A DNA stretch of 64,000 nucleotides from Persicitalea jodogahamensis (GCF_014651615.1 NZ_BMXF01000004.1:62001-126000), one strand, 5' to 3'; shown: positions 45,784-56,163, counted from the stretch's first letter. Notes: generated by a model not told the origin, from the letters alone. Translations and numbers: made by a program.

Positions 45784-48700
45784 TTATTTCTCCATCGGAT
45801 ACTGTTTCAGCAGCTCGGATGGTTTGTAAAACATCCCGTCTTTCTCGGTCATGGCCCGAACCTGCTTCACTTTCTCGGGCGTAATGGCTGACGCATTGTT
45901 GCCAAATGATTTTCGGACGTAGGTCAGCACGGAGGCTACTTCCTCGTCGTTGAGCATCCCGCCGAATGGCGTCATGGGCACCTGCCCGGCGTAGTCTTTG
46001 CCATTGACTTCGATGGGGCCCATGAGACCTTTCAGGACGATTTTTATCAGCCGATCCTCGTTGCCGGTGACCCATTTGGTTCCGGCCAGCGGCGGGAAGC
46101 CAGAGGCCGAAAGACCCTGTCCGTCGGGTTGATGGCAAGTGGCGCAGAAACCGTCGCGACTATATATCTCCTTGCCCTTGGCAAAAGCATCGAGTTCGGG
46201 AGCTTTCATAGTGGCTACAGCCTTTTTCTCCTGCTTTTGCCGAACGAACTGGCCGTTCAGATGTGCCTCGGCGGTTTCTAACGATTTCTCCATCCAGGAA
46301 TCGACAGGCATCTTCTTCGCCTCATTCAGGATCGCCAGACCTTTATCCTTGTCAAGCCAGGAAGCAGCGACAATGGCTTCCAGGCGTACCCGACCATGCG
46401 GGTCGCGGGCTGCTTCCGTAAGAAGTTCTGCCTGGTTGGGGATTTGATGGCCCACGTAGCGTACCACCCTTACCGCAGCGGCACGGGCGTGGTAGTCTTT
46501 GGCGTGGAGCATTTGATCCAGCAGCTTCCTATCCACTTTGTCAAGGCCCCAGGTAGTCCAAAGCGCCTCAAGTACATTGTGTTCGTATTTGGGATCTTTT
46601 TTATTCAGGGAAGCTACCCACTTCGTGATTTTGGGCAGAACCTCGGCGGGCTTGCGGCCGCGCAACTCGCGCTGGGTACGGTAGCGGGTGCGGTACTCGG
46701 GTAGTTTGAGGTTGTCGAGTAGTTGATCCACGGTGGCTCCGGCTACTTTGGCGGGCTTCACCAGCGGACGAGAAGGGTAGGTGACACGATAGATTCGACC
46801 GTGGACATGGTCGCGCAAAGGATCGCGGGCGTTGTGCTGCATGTGGCCGATCAGGATATTATGCCAGTCGATGAAGTACAATGAGCCATCAGGCGCAAAC
46901 TCCATGTCCACCGGCCGGAAGTTGCGGTCTTCTCCTTTGACCAGGTCCATCACAAAGTTGCTTTTGTAGCCGGTGCCGTCGTCTTTGAGCGTATGCATTT
47001 TCATGCCCAGGAACCCGATGGTATTGTTGATCAGGAAATTCCCCTGCACGTCATCCGGAAAATGCCGACTCGACACGAATTCCAATCCCGAGGTGGGTCG
47101 AACACGCTGATCGGGTTGAATCAGCTGCACTCCTTTGTCCATGCTTTCGCCGTACATGGGCTTCACCGTGCCGGGCGTCATCCAGCGCACGTCGGGGCTG
47201 GAAGTTTCGGCATAAATCTGTTGTCCCCACTCATCGAAGGCAATACCCCAGGGGTTGGGTATGGGCAATTGGGCTACGCGCTCCAGCTTATGCAATTGGG
47301 GGGAAAAGCGGTAGAAACCACCGTTGGTAGCCCGCACCGTGCCATAAGATGTCTCGACATCTGTGTGCAGAAACACGCCTTCACCCATATACATGGCACC
47401 GGATGGGTCGGAGGTCCAGGCGCTGATTTCGTGGTGGGTGTCGTGATCGTCGAAACCACTCATAATAATCGTCTGCTTGTCAGCTTTATCATCTCCATCC
47501 GTATCGGTGTAGAGCATCAGGTTAGTGCCCTGCGATACGTACACTCCTTCGGGCGTAATCTCAAAGCCAACCGGCACTGACAGCCCCCTCACAAAAATGG
47601 TTTCCTTGTCAGCCTTTCCATCGTTGTTGGTATCTTCATAAATCATGATTTTATCGTCAGGCTTGCTGTCACCTGGCTTATAATGCGGATAACTAGGCAT
47701 GGTCACGACCCATAGCCGGCCCTTGTTGTCGAAGGTCATCTGCACGGGATTAGCCAGATCGGGGAATTCCTTTTCCGACGCAAAGAGTTCGATTTTATAG
47801 CCCGGCGGTACTTTCAATTTGTCCAAAGCCTCCTGACCATACAGGTAGGTTAAACTACCGTTGGCGTCGGGGTTGAAATTGGTCTTAACAGGGGGGAGTT
47901 TGCGGGTGCGCTTGTCGGCGGCGGCCACGTCGATGGCGAATCCCTCGCAGTTGCAGGCAGCAGCCCAGACCGCTGTGTCACGAATAGCCGTCATCTGCCG
48001 GATCTTGTCGATTTCGTAGGGGTAGTTGTCGGGTCCGAAAGGATTGAAGCGACGACCCCAGGCATGGACACCGTTAGGTATCTTGTAATCGTCGAGCCAC
48101 ATGAAGTTTTTCTCCATCACGGCTTTATGTACCAAATCCCGGTTCGTCCCCGACTTGGCAGATTCCTTGCCAAAAACCTTATCGGCCAGCAATACGCCAA
48201 ATTTCTTGTAGCCCTCATCATTGAGTTGCGAGCCATCGATGGTGAGCGGTTCATTTGTGGCTTCATACCAGGCTTTGGAAGGCGTGTAGGCATCCACAAA
48301 AAGTACCTTGTTCTCCTCACAAACTTCTTTCATCCCCTGGGTGTAAAGGGCCAGGTTTTTATTGATGTCCTTGCCGTCCGGCACGCTCATGATCGCCGAC
48401 AAATCCTCATAGGCAATCGGCGATACGATGGCCATCTTAGGTGGCGTGATACCATTGTAGCGCATCGACAGGCTATGTTTGAGAAATGCGTCGAGTTCAG
48501 CTTTGAAATTGGCCAGCCCGGCTTCGCCCTGAAACGATTCACTAAAACCGAAGAAGCCCACCACTACATCAGCACCCAGGCGGATGAGCCACTGGTCGTC
48601 GGAAGGGAAATTGCCCCGGCTATCGGAAGGATTGGCGTACTCGGTCTGGAATTTTTCTGCTCCCGGAAATGCCCAGGGGGAATCGCGCGCCGAGCGGGGC

Positions 48701-48960
48701 CGGAAGCCGGGCGTATCGCCGGGATCGCACATGTTGCGGATAAATAGCATGTGGTCGGGGTAGCGTACCTGCATTTCGGTCTCGAAATGCCCGAAGTTGA
48801 TCATCCTCGACCCCAGATTACCGCCCACCAGGAAAATCCGCTCGCCGCGGTCGATAGGCAGAGTATCCTCGTCAATGAATCGGAAGGCCGTAAAGGTGAG
48901 TAATGACAAAGCAAATAGGGCGAGGAGGCCGCCGATGCCTTTCTTGACTGGTTTGGACAT
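45784..48960 (-). CDS. SGNH / beta-propeller / HEAT / cytochrome c multidomain protein (PVC-type CxxCH)
   Basis: A 1058-residue exported protein; the ATG at 48960 precedes a signal anchor (GGLLALFALSLLTFTAF). Residues about 40-290 are an SGNH-hydrolase-like domain, in which the usual GDS Ser motif is replaced by VGGNLGSR. Residues about 390-720 form a sorbosone/glucose dehydrogenase-like propeller (NPVQMTFDNKGRLWVVT, EFAPDGSLYFIDWHN). HEAT-like helices follow to about 920, then a c-type cytochrome with haem motif C939-ATC-H943. It probably oxidises a sugar or related compound and passes electrons to the haem. It follows the PUL 1 susD gene by 154 nt. Confidence 0.9.
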   Translation of the reverse strand: MSKPVKKGIGGLLALFALSLLTFTAFRFIDEDTLPIDRGERIFLVGGNLGSRMINFGHFETEMQVRYPDHMLFIRNMCDPGDTPGFRPRSARDSPWAFPGAEKFQTEYANPSDSRGNFPSDDQWLIRLGADVVVGFFGFSESFQGEAGLANFKAELDAFLKHSLSMRYNGITPPKMAIVSPIAYEDLSAIMSVPDGKDINKNLALYTQGMKEVCEENKVLFVDAYTPSKAWYEATNEPLTIDGSQLNDEGYKKFGVLLADKVFGKESAKSGTNRDLVHKAVMEKNFMWLDDYKIPNGVHAWGRRFNPFGPDNYPYEIDKIRQMTAIRDTAVWAAACNCEGFAIDVAAADKRTRKLPPVKTNFNPDANGSLTYLYGQEALDKLKVPPGYKIELFASEKEFPDLANPVQMTFDNKGRLWVVTMPSYPHYKPGDSKPDDKIMIYEDTNNDGKADKETIFVRGLSVPVGFEITPEGVYVSQGTNLMLYTDTDGDDKADKQTIIMSGFDDHDTHHEISAWTSDPSGAMYMGEGVFLHTDVETSYGTVRATNGGFYRFSPQLHKLERVAQLPIPNPWGIAFDEWGQQIYAETSSPDVRWMTPGTVKPMYGESMDKGVQLIQPDQRVRPTSGLEFVSSRHFPDDVQGNFLINNTIGFLGMKMHTLKDDGTGYKSNFVMDLVKGEDRNFRPVDMEFAPDGSLYFIDWHNILIGHMQHNARDPLRDHVHGRIYRVTYPSRPLVKPAKVAGATVDQLLDNLKLPEYRTRYRTQRELRGRKPAEVLPKITKWVASLNKKDPKYEHNVLEALWTTWGLDKVDRKLLDQMLHAKDYHARAAAVRVVRYVGHQIPNQAELLTEAARDPHGRVRLEAIVAASWLDKDKGLAILNEAKKMPVDSWMEKSLETAEAHLNGQFVRQKQEKKAVATMKAPELDAFAKGKEIYSRDGFCATCHQPDGQGLSASGFPPLAGTKWVTGNEDRLIKIVLKGLMGPIEVNGKDYAGQVPMTPFGGMLNDEEVASVLTYVRKSFGNNASAITPEKVKQVRAMTEKDGMFYKPSELLKQYPMEK

Positions 48961-49049
48961 TTTTAGATTTTTGAATTGTTTACTATTACAGACGCGGTTC
49001 AATGGGTTAGCGCCTTACGTATTATAAAGTTAATTTCACCCGCCATATA

Positions 49050-49083
49050 CCCCGAAAGCACCTTAAAAAAGATGCTTTCGGGG
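49050..49083 (-). terminator. Hairpin after susD of PUL 1
   Basis: A perfect 11-bp stem CCCCGAAAGCA (49050-49060 with 49073-49083) and a 12-nt loop, 32 nt past the susD stop. There is no T run after it on the minus strand, so it may attenuate rather than end transcription into the propeller gene. Confidence 0.55.
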
Positions 49084-49114
49084 GTCATGCGACTGATACC
49101 AGGAGAATTGCGAC

Positions 49115-50614
49115 TCAATATCCCGGATTTTGCTTCAACTTGTCATTGTTACGGATTTCTGCGGTCGGAATGGGAAATAACAGCTCGCGTGCCTGTAATA
49201 CCGGTCCGTAGGAAAACTTATGCCCCACAAAATCCTCGAAGGATCGGGTACTTACATTGAACGCTTTCCGCAGTCGCGCCATGTCGTACCAGGTTTTGTT
49301 TTCAAAGCTCATTTCATACCAGCGCTCCTTCCACACTGCTTCGCGAAATTGCTCTTTGGTAAGGCCGCTAAGGGCCGGAAGGTTGGCACGCGACCTGATT
49401 TTGTTGATGGCGTCGTAGGCAGCAGGGGTGGGGCCCGTGGATTCATTGGCGGCTTCGGCGTAGGTAAGCAACACCTCTGCGTAGCGCAGTATCGACCAGT
49501 TCAGGTTGCTGCTGGTCGTGGAGAGCTGCGCCTCGGTATCGAAGAGCTTGTAGATGTAGTAGCCGCCCAGGTCGCGGGTCTTAGTGCGGTCGCTGCGCAG
49601 GGAGAATGTTTTGTAGTAAAACTGCTTCTCTTCGGCTCTTTTATCCCCCTTCTGATAGGATTCTACGAACTCCTTGTTGGCAAAAATGGCCCCGGTTTCA
49701 TCGGTATAGGCCGAGATGCCCTGGTTATAGGGAATGATAGAGCTCTGCCAGTTTGAAGGCAGGACGAAGGCGGCATACTGAACCATAAAGATATTTTCCC
49801 CGAGATTCTTCTTAGCCGGGTTGTGCAGGTCGTCGTAGGAGGGGAAGAGGCTGAACTTACCCGAGTCGATCACTTCCTTGGCCTTATCGGCAGCTTTCTG
49901 AAAATATTCCTTTTTCTGTAAAGGATATCCCGCCATAGTCAGATATACGCTCGCCAGAAGTGATTTGATGGCTCCAAGGGTGACCCTCCCTGTCACATCC
50001 GTGACCGGAAGACCAGAGGCTTCGGCCTCAATCAGATCTGCCTCAATGAGCTTGTATATTTGCTCCGGTGTAGATTGATCGGGATAGAGCTCGGGGGATT
50101 TCAGGTTGATCGGTTCGGATATGAGGGGGATATTGCCGAAAATCCTGACTAGTTCGTAGTAATACAAAGCGCGCAAAAAACGGGCTTCGCCAAGGTACTT
50201 CTTCTTGGCCACTTCGTTCATGGGAATGTCGGGGATTTTTGCAATCGCCAGATTGGCGTTGGCAATACCCCGATAGTTGTTCGTCCAGTAGGTAGCCCCG
50301 TACCCGTTGTCGGAGTTGTTGACCAGATTTCGAACGAAAATACTATTCTGGGCTTGGCCCAGTTCCGTATTGGCGAGGCCGGTTCCGAATTCAAGCATCA
50401 TCCAGGGGGCTCCGCCAAAGCCTCCTCCCAGGGTGCCCCGGAGACTCTCGTAACAAGAGTTTACCACACTCTCAGCGTGTTCGGGCTTGGTGAAATAATT
50501 CTCAAGGGTGAAATTGGATTGGTCGGGTTCTTCCAGAAAATCGGAACAACCTGTTCCAAAAAACACCAAGGTACTGCTGAGCACCAATTTGGCGAAGGTT
50601 TTATTAAATTTCAT
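49115..50614 (-). CDS. SusD/RagB-family nutrient-binding outer-membrane lipoprotein
   Basis: A 499-residue lipoprotein with the Cys at about residue 23 (STLVFFGTGCSDF). The family start SDFLEEPDQSNFTLENYF, TPR-like helices with EARFLRALYYYELVRIFGNIPL, and the end LLFPIPTAEIRNNDKLKQNPGY are all typical of SusD. It forms the lid of the SusC channel and binds the glycan or other nutrient at the cell surface. It is 20 nt downstream of its susC. The ligand cannot be told. Confidence 0.96.
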   Translation of the reverse strand: MKFNKTFAKLVLSSTLVFFGTGCSDFLEEPDQSNFTLENYFTKPEHAESVVNSCYESLRGTLGGGFGGAPWMMLEFGTGLANTELGQAQNSIFVRNLVNNSDNGYGATYWTNNYRGIANANLAIAKIPDIPMNEVAKKKYLGEARFLRALYYYELVRIFGNIPLISEPINLKSPELYPDQSTPEQIYKLIEADLIEAEASGLPVTDVTGRVTLGAIKSLLASVYLTMAGYPLQKKEYFQKAADKAKEVIDSGKFSLFPSYDDLHNPAKKNLGENIFMVQYAAFVLPSNWQSSIIPYNQGISAYTDETGAIFANKEFVESYQKGDKRAEEKQFYYKTFSLRSDRTKTRDLGGYYIYKLFDTEAQLSTTSSNLNWSILRYAEVLLTYAEAANESTGPTPAAYDAINKIRSRANLPALSGLTKEQFREAVWKERWYEMSFENKTWYDMARLRKAFNVSTRSFEDFVGHKFSYGPVLQARELLFPIPTAEIRNNDKLKQNPGY

Positions 50615-50634
50615 AATGAAATGTTATTTATAGG

Positions 50635-53600
50635 TTATAGTCCAATGTTCAGTCCTACCATGAATACGCGGGGCTTGGGGTAAGCGTACAAGTCTACGCC
50701 CTGGTCAAAGGCGGCTCCTGAGGTGGAAACCTCGGGGTCGTAGCCTTGGAATTTGGTACTCAGGAAGAAGTTCTGCACGGAAACGAAGGCCCGCAACCGG
50801 TTCAGGTGCAGCTTGTCCAGGACGGTGTTCGGGAATCGGTAAGCCAGCAGAAGATTCCTTCCCCGCAGGAATGAGCCATCCTGTACCCGGTACGTATCAT
50901 TATTGGTATTGTATCCTGCCGAAACAGGGCGAAGCTGCGCCAACGGTGTGTCCTGGTTCTCGGGAGTCCAGCCGTTGAGTACGGTTTTGAAGCTGTTGGC
51001 AATACCCACCCGGTCTTCGGCAGAGTGCTTACTACGGAACAGCACGTCGTTGCCGTACATGAATTGAAGGTCGACAGTCAGTTCCAGGTTGCCGTAGCTA
51101 AGGGTGTTCAGGAAAGTACCAAAGCCATCGGGAATACCTTTGCCGATTACAACCCGGTCATTATCATTAATTTTTCCGTCACCGTTGGTGTCCTGGTACT
51201 TGATGTCACCCGGTTTTTTAAGGTACTTGGCGGCCTCCGATTCTTCGCTGGTGTTCCAGGTACCCAAGTGCACAAAGCCAAAGAAAGAACCCACGGGCTC
51301 GCCTTCACGAATAATGGTGGACCCTGTGAAAATATCGGCACCGCCGGTCAGTGCTTTTACCCGGTTACGATTGACAGAGATATTGAATGTGGAATTCCAG
51401 GTAAACTTTGGCGTGGCAATATTGACGGTGTTAATCGCAAACTCAACGCCCTGGTTCACCATGCTGCCGACGTTCTGGCTGACATTAGTGAAGCCGCTGC
51501 TGGAAGGTACCGGGGCACTGAGCAGCATATTGGTGGTAAGTTTCCTATACACATCCGCTTCCAAAGTAATGCGGTTATTGAAAAGCCCCAACTCGACGCC
51601 GGCGTCCGTTTGCAGGGTTTTTTCCCAGCGCAGATCAGGATTGGCCAGGCGATTGACCCCGATGCCCACCTGACGGGCCCCATTGAATATTACCGAATAA
51701 TTGCCCAGGCCAGCCAATGCCTGATAGGCTGTAATTTCCGAATTGCCCGTTGATCCAATACTCGTACGGACTTTCAGGTTGGAGATCGCGGGAATACTCT
51801 TCATGAAATCCTCTTCCGTGACCCGCCAGGCCAATGCCGCCGAAGGAAACAGCGCGTACTGGTTGGCGGACCCAAATTTGGAGGAACCGTCAATCCGACC
51901 CGTAAAGGTCAATAAGTACCTGTCCTTCAATCCATAATTAAAACGGCCAAAGTAAGAGTTCAGTCCGTAGGCACTTGTACTGGAAGAGGGAGCCACGGCA
52001 ACTGCACCCGCGCCCAGATTGTTGAACTGGAAATAATCGTCCTGGAATCGTTGGGCCTGCGCCTGGGAAGTGAATCGATCCACGTGCTGCCAGGCCACGC
52101 CCAGCAGCGCATTGAATGAGTGGATGTTGGCGATTCTTGTATTGTAGGTCAGGTAATTCTCGAATTGCCAGGAATTGTGACGGGCGTTGTTGATGGAGGC
52201 ATCGCCACCCTGGTTACGCGAAATGTAGTTGAGCGTCCGACCCCCGTAGTAGTCGATGCGCTGGTTGATGATGTTGGTGCCAAGTGTGGTGCGCAGTTCG
52301 AGTCCCTTCGCCAGATTAATGTTGGTGTACACGCTGCCCAGCATCGTCTGCGTTTTCACCAGGTAGATCCGCTCGGTAATCACCTGGATAGGGCTGCCGC
52401 CGCCTTCCATGCCGGGGTAGTTTTCGTTGCTGCCCCAGCGGCCATCGGGATATTTCACCGGAATAATGGGAAGCTCTTCAAGTACCTGACGCATGGGAAT
52501 GATGCCACCCCCGCCCAACGGATCAACCTGGTTCTCGTTCTGGTCGTTATAGCCCAGGGAGCCGCCCACTTTCAGCCATTTCTTGATTTGACTGTCCATG
52601 GTAAAACGACCCGAATAGCGTTTGAGGAAAGATTCTTTCATCAGTCCTTCTTCGTTACGGTACCCCAGGTACAGCCCAAAATTATCCTTGCTGTTTCCAC
52701 CGGAAAAAGCCAATTGGTGGTTCTGGGTTTTGGCCCGTCGAAACGCTTCATCCTGCCAGTCGGTATCGTACAAAGGCTTGCCATTGGCGTCGAACAGTAA
52801 AGGGTCAGTGCGCTTGGTCTTTGGATCGGTGAATTTTCCGCCTGCCCAGCCCACCGGATCGTACTTTTGGGCGTTCTGGTAGGCGATGTCTTCGGCAAGC
52901 AAAAATTCCTCCGAGTTGAGTAAAGGGATTTTCTTCGGTAAAACGCCCACGCTGAACTCCGTATCGTAGCTCACCCGGCCGCCATCGCTGCCGCGTTTGG
53001 TAGTCACCAGTATTACGCCGTTGGCTCCGCGCGCCCCATAAATCGCCGTGGCGGAAGCATCTTTAAGTACCTCCACCGAAGCGATGTCGTTGGGGTTGAT
53101 GAAGTCTATTGGGGTACTTCCGTTAGCCAGGTCGGTGGCGTTGAGGATGACCCCGTCGATGACATAAAGCGGGTTATTGGCCACGCTCACCGACGTATTG
53201 CCCCGAATACGGATATTGGCCCGCCCCCCCGGACGACCCGAGTTGGTCGAAACATTCACCCCGGTGATTCGTCCGCTTAGTGCCTGGTTGAGCGAGGCAA
53301 CCGGGCGCTCCCTAAGCGTTTCGCCCTTTACAGCCCCGACCGCCCCCGTCAGGTCGGATTTGCGCTGTACGCCATATCCCACTACCACTACCTCGTCCAG
53401 TGACTTGTCATCCACCGCCAGTCTGATTTCCAGCTCCGATTGATTGCCCAGTAGAATTTCCTGCGTTACAAACCCTACAAAACTGAACACCAGCGTGGGG
53501 TTAGGTTCCAACACGTCCAGCTCAAAATTCCCCTCATTATTCGTCGTTGTGCCGCGTGTGGTGCCTTTCACCACAACGCTCACACCGGGCAGGCCCGCGT

Positions 53601-54117
53601 TGTTCTCGTCGGTAACGGTACCGCGCACAATCCGCTTCGGCGATTCTTCTGCTTTTTCAAGCATCGTTATACTGGGGTAGTTTACCAAAGCAGGACCCGT
53701 AGAACTATTCTCGTTGGTCGTTCTGGCGTCGGCTTTATCCTGGCTCGTTTGTGAGCTGCCTGGGAAGAATTTACCTGACTCGGTAATCACAAAAGTGTTT
53801 TTTCTGACCTCTTTCACTTTCAAATTTACCGGCTGTAGAATCCGGTCAAGGTTTCGCTCCACCGATTGGGAATAATCAACCGCCCGCATATTTACAGTGC
53901 GTTTGGCAACCAGTCGATCTTCAAATATCAATTCGACATTGTAGCGGTCCTGCAATTCAAGCAAAACCGTCCGCAAGTGGGTGGTAACGGGCGCGCTTGC
54001 GACGGGTCGGGATTGCGGGACAAAGGCCAGAGTCTGAGAAAAACCGGCCAGGGACATTTGGCTGGTTACCAGAAGCGCCAGGCCCAGGGAGCGAGCGGGT
54101 ATAGGGATTTTGTGCAT
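50635..54117 (-). CDS. SusC/RagA TonB-dependent transporter with STN domain
   Basis: A 1160-residue outer-membrane channel. After the signal peptide comes an STN domain (about 40-115, RTVLLELQDRYNVELIFED), which lets the transporter signal to the FecR protein encoded just upstream. A CarboxypepD_reg-like domain (about 160-235), a TonB box-like DEVVVVGYG, the plug (about 245-355) and a 22-strand barrel follow. The protein imports ligand with energy from TonB. The fecR gene ends 1 nt before this start, so sigma factor, FecR and SusC form one trans-envelope signalling unit. Confidence 0.96.
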   Translation of the reverse strand: MHKIPIPARSLGLALLVTSQMSLAGFSQTLAFVPQSRPVASAPVTTHLRTVLLELQDRYNVELIFEDRLVAKRTVNMRAVDYSQSVERNLDRILQPVNLKVKEVRKNTFVITESGKFFPGSSQTSQDKADARTTNENSSTGPALVNYPSITMLEKAEESPKRIVRGTVTDENNAGLPGVSVVVKGTTRGTTTNNEGNFELDVLEPNPTLVFSFVGFVTQEILLGNQSELEIRLAVDDKSLDEVVVVGYGVQRKSDLTGAVGAVKGETLRERPVASLNQALSGRITGVNVSTNSGRPGGRANIRIRGNTSVSVANNPLYVIDGVILNATDLANGSTPIDFINPNDIASVEVLKDASATAIYGARGANGVILVTTKRGSDGGRVSYDTEFSVGVLPKKIPLLNSEEFLLAEDIAYQNAQKYDPVGWAGGKFTDPKTKRTDPLLFDANGKPLYDTDWQDEAFRRAKTQNHQLAFSGGNSKDNFGLYLGYRNEEGLMKESFLKRYSGRFTMDSQIKKWLKVGGSLGYNDQNENQVDPLGGGGIIPMRQVLEELPIIPVKYPDGRWGSNENYPGMEGGGSPIQVITERIYLVKTQTMLGSVYTNINLAKGLELRTTLGTNIINQRIDYYGGRTLNYISRNQGGDASINNARHNSWQFENYLTYNTRIANIHSFNALLGVAWQHVDRFTSQAQAQRFQDDYFQFNNLGAGAVAVAPSSSTSAYGLNSYFGRFNYGLKDRYLLTFTGRIDGSSKFGSANQYALFPSAALAWRVTEEDFMKSIPAISNLKVRTSIGSTGNSEITAYQALAGLGNYSVIFNGARQVGIGVNRLANPDLRWEKTLQTDAGVELGLFNNRITLEADVYRKLTTNMLLSAPVPSSSGFTNVSQNVGSMVNQGVEFAINTVNIATPKFTWNSTFNISVNRNRVKALTGGADIFTGSTIIREGEPVGSFFGFVHLGTWNTSEESEAAKYLKKPGDIKYQDTNGDGKINDNDRVVIGKGIPDGFGTFLNTLSYGNLELTVDLQFMYGNDVLFRSKHSAEDRVGIANSFKTVLNGWTPENQDTPLAQLRPVSAGYNTNNDTYRVQDGSFLRGRNLLLAYRFPNTVLDKLHLNRLRAFVSVQNFFLSTKFQGYDPEVSTSGAAFDQGVDLYAYPKPRVFMVGLNIGL

Positions 54118-54118
54118 T

Positions 54119-55135
54119 TTACAGGGGTTTAGAAATAGTTTCCTTAGTAGTTAAAACGATACGACCATTCTCTTTTTGAATTCGCAAATTCAGCACCTCC
54201 ACCAGTACCATCAGAAGTTCCTCGGCGGTTTCGGCCTTGAAATTCCCAGTGATTGTGCGTGTTGCAATTTCGTCGCTGCCAGGCTGGAGAACGACGCCAA
54301 AATTCTCCATCATAATGGCGCAGATTTCCAGTACCGAAGTGTTGTCGAATGCGAAACGGTGTTCTTTCCAGGCAACCTCCTGATCCGTTTTACCGATGTG
54401 CCGCCGGGTTAAGCGGCCTTCGGGGTCAAGGGTTACCAGTTCACCAGGATTCATCAGTAGTTTTTTCTTACGGGAATCATTTTGGTAGTCTAGCCGGATT
54501 TTACCTTTGTTCAGCGCGACGCGCGTGCCCCGCGGCCGGGCGAATACCGTAAACTCGGTTCCCAGCACCTCCACTTGAAATTGCTCGGAGGTCTTTACTA
54601 CAAACCGTTGGTCGTTTGGCGTGTGCCGGATTAAAAACTCGGCTTCTCCTTTAAGCATGACCTCCCGCACCTCATCATCGAATCCAAATCGGGGCACCGA
54701 GAGTGCTGAATTGGCATTGAGGGTTACGTGGCTGCCATCGCTGAGGTTGAAGGAAACAGTCTGTCCGTATCCCGTTTCAATATTCTTATAGAGAATAGTT
54801 CGGCGAAGTAACCACGCGCTTGCACTTAGCAGCAAAGTGATACTGGCGGCGATGGACCAGAATCGCCAGTTGATTGAGCGGCGGGGAGCTGTCTCTTGGG
54901 CCAAAGCGGGAGCTGCGGTTTTTTCCTCTTCGATTTGCTCCATGAGTCTGGCAAAGGCCCTGTCACCATCGGGTTGATACTGGGGTGACTGCAATTCCCA
55001 TTCATAAACGCAGCGGTGGAAATACTCCGCGTTGGCCGTGACTTTGAGCCATTCTTCCACGGCTTTTTTTTCCAGGGGGGTCGCACGGCCCGCCAGGTAT
55101 TCGAAGAGTGTGTGCTTGGGGATATCAGATTTCAT
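54119..55135 (-). CDS. FecR-family anti-sigma factor
   Basis: About 338 residues from the ATG at 55135; a start at 55165 in the same frame overlaps the sigma gene and is less likely. The N-terminal ~80 residues contact the sigma factor in the cytoplasm. One helix (about 98-116, WSIAASITLLLSASAWLL) spans the membrane. The FecR domain (about 130-235) contains TVSFNLSDGSHVTLNANSAL, and a C-terminal DUF4974/STN-like domain contacts the transporter. It keeps the sigma factor inactive until SusC binds ligand. Confidence 0.94.
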   Translation of the reverse strand: MKSDIPKHTLFEYLAGRATPLEKKAVEEWLKVTANAEYFHRCVYEWELQSPQYQPDGDRAFARLMEQIEEEKTAAPALAQETAPRRSINWRFWSIAASITLLLSASAWLLRRTILYKNIETGYGQTVSFNLSDGSHVTLNANSALSVPRFGFDDEVREVMLKGEAEFLIRHTPNDQRFVVKTSEQFQVEVLGTEFTVFARPRGTRVALNKGKIRLDYQNDSRKKKLLMNPGELVTLDPEGRLTRRHIGKTDQEVAWKEHRFAFDNTSVLEICAIMMENFGVVLQPGSDEIATRTITGNFKAETAEELLMVLVEVLNLRIQKENGRIVLTTKETISKPL

Positions 55136-55149
55136 CGGGAGAGTATCGT

Positions 55150-55779
55150 TCAGTGAGTCATCCAATCGTGCTGCAGGGCTTGTCGCAGGTGGCGCAGGGC
55201 TTTGGATATGTGAGCCTCTACGGTTTTTGGAGAGATGTGGAGTTCGTCGGCGATTTCCTGGTACTTTTTGTCTTCAAAGCGGCTTAGCAAAAAAACTCTC
55301 TGGCACTGTGCGGGTAGTTGTGCGATGGCCTCGTTCACTTTTAGATAAAGCTGGTTGTAATGGATCTCGGCATCGGGACTAACCGCCTGGGTGGCTTGTT
55401 GATTTTCGGAATCCGCACTCAGGGGAGACGTTCGGGCCAATTCGCGGCGCAGGTAGGTGTAGGCTTCATTGCGGACCGATCGGAAAAGGTAACTCAGGTA
55501 TGAGGTACTTATCTTACTGTAAGCTTCAGACTTATAAAATTGGAAGAACACTTCGCCGACCAGATCCTCAGCGATCTGCTTTGAGTACACAAAGCGGACA
55601 GCATGGGAACACAGGGGAGCGTGGTAGCGGCGGAAAAGCAATTCAAGCCCGGTTCGGGCATCTTCAGCAAAGGTTTGTCGAAGTAACAGCTCATCGTCAA
55701 GCTGACGAGATGATCCCTCTGAGCCAGGTACTGGAGCCCTTTCTTTTTGAAAAATGGTTTTGGGTTTAGGGTCGATCAT
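55150..55779 (-). CDS. ECF RNA polymerase sigma factor (FecI-like)
   Basis: A 209-residue sigma-70 family factor; the ATG at 55779 is preferred over a TTG at 55815. Region 2 contains ARTGLELLFRRYHAPLCSHAVRF and QIAEDLVGEVFFQFY. Region 4 is the helix-turn-helix KKYQEIADELHISPKTVEAH. It directs RNA polymerase to PUL promoters, probably to this PUL. The fecR gene follows 14 nt later. Confidence 0.95.
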   Translation of the reverse strand: MIDPKPKTIFQKERAPVPGSEGSSRQLDDELLLRQTFAEDARTGLELLFRRYHAPLCSHAVRFVYSKQIAEDLVGEVFFQFYKSEAYSKISTSYLSYLFRSVRNEAYTYLRRELARTSPLSADSENQQATQAVSPDAEIHYNQLYLKVNEAIAQLPAQCQRVFLLSRFEDKKYQEIADELHISPKTVEAHISKALRHLRQALQHDWMTH

Positions 55780-56074
55780 GGAGTCATTTTCACTAAGTAC
55801 ACTGATGACTCGCAATTCCTTGTTTACCCTTAGTCTTTTGGATAAAAAAAAGAAAAAATATTTTTAAAGGGATTTGATTTATATTCCTCATGGGTGGGTC
55901 GATGGGGGTACCGGCCCTGGCTTTTAAGAAAGTTAAGTAGCTAACAGAGGTGTACGACACTGCGATTGCCGTTCCGAAAATCTGGAAGGATGAAAGAGGA
56001 AGATAGGTGGAGTAGTTTTAAGTTTCTATGAAACAGACAGTTGTGGTGAATGTGGGGCAGGTTTTACTAAAAAA
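55780..56074. other. Upstream region of the sigma factor gene
   Basis: About 295 nt with no gene. It is AT-rich just upstream of the sigma factor. I see no TAnnTTTG box on the minus strand and no repeat. Confidence 0.4.
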
Positions 56075-56110
56075 CGAGACCGGGTTGAGGTTAACCTCAG
56101 CCCGGTCTCG
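56075..56110 (-). terminator. Strong terminator of a lost susD transcript
   Basis: A 16-bp stem (56075-56090 with 56095-56110, one G-T pair) with a 4-nt loop TTAA, followed on the minus strand by six T residues. The only coding remnant upstream of it is the susD fragment at 56164-56310. Confidence 0.85.
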
Positions 56111-56163
56111 AATTATCTTGGAAAAGAGACTTTTCAACTATTTCTTTTTAAAAACCCACACTT

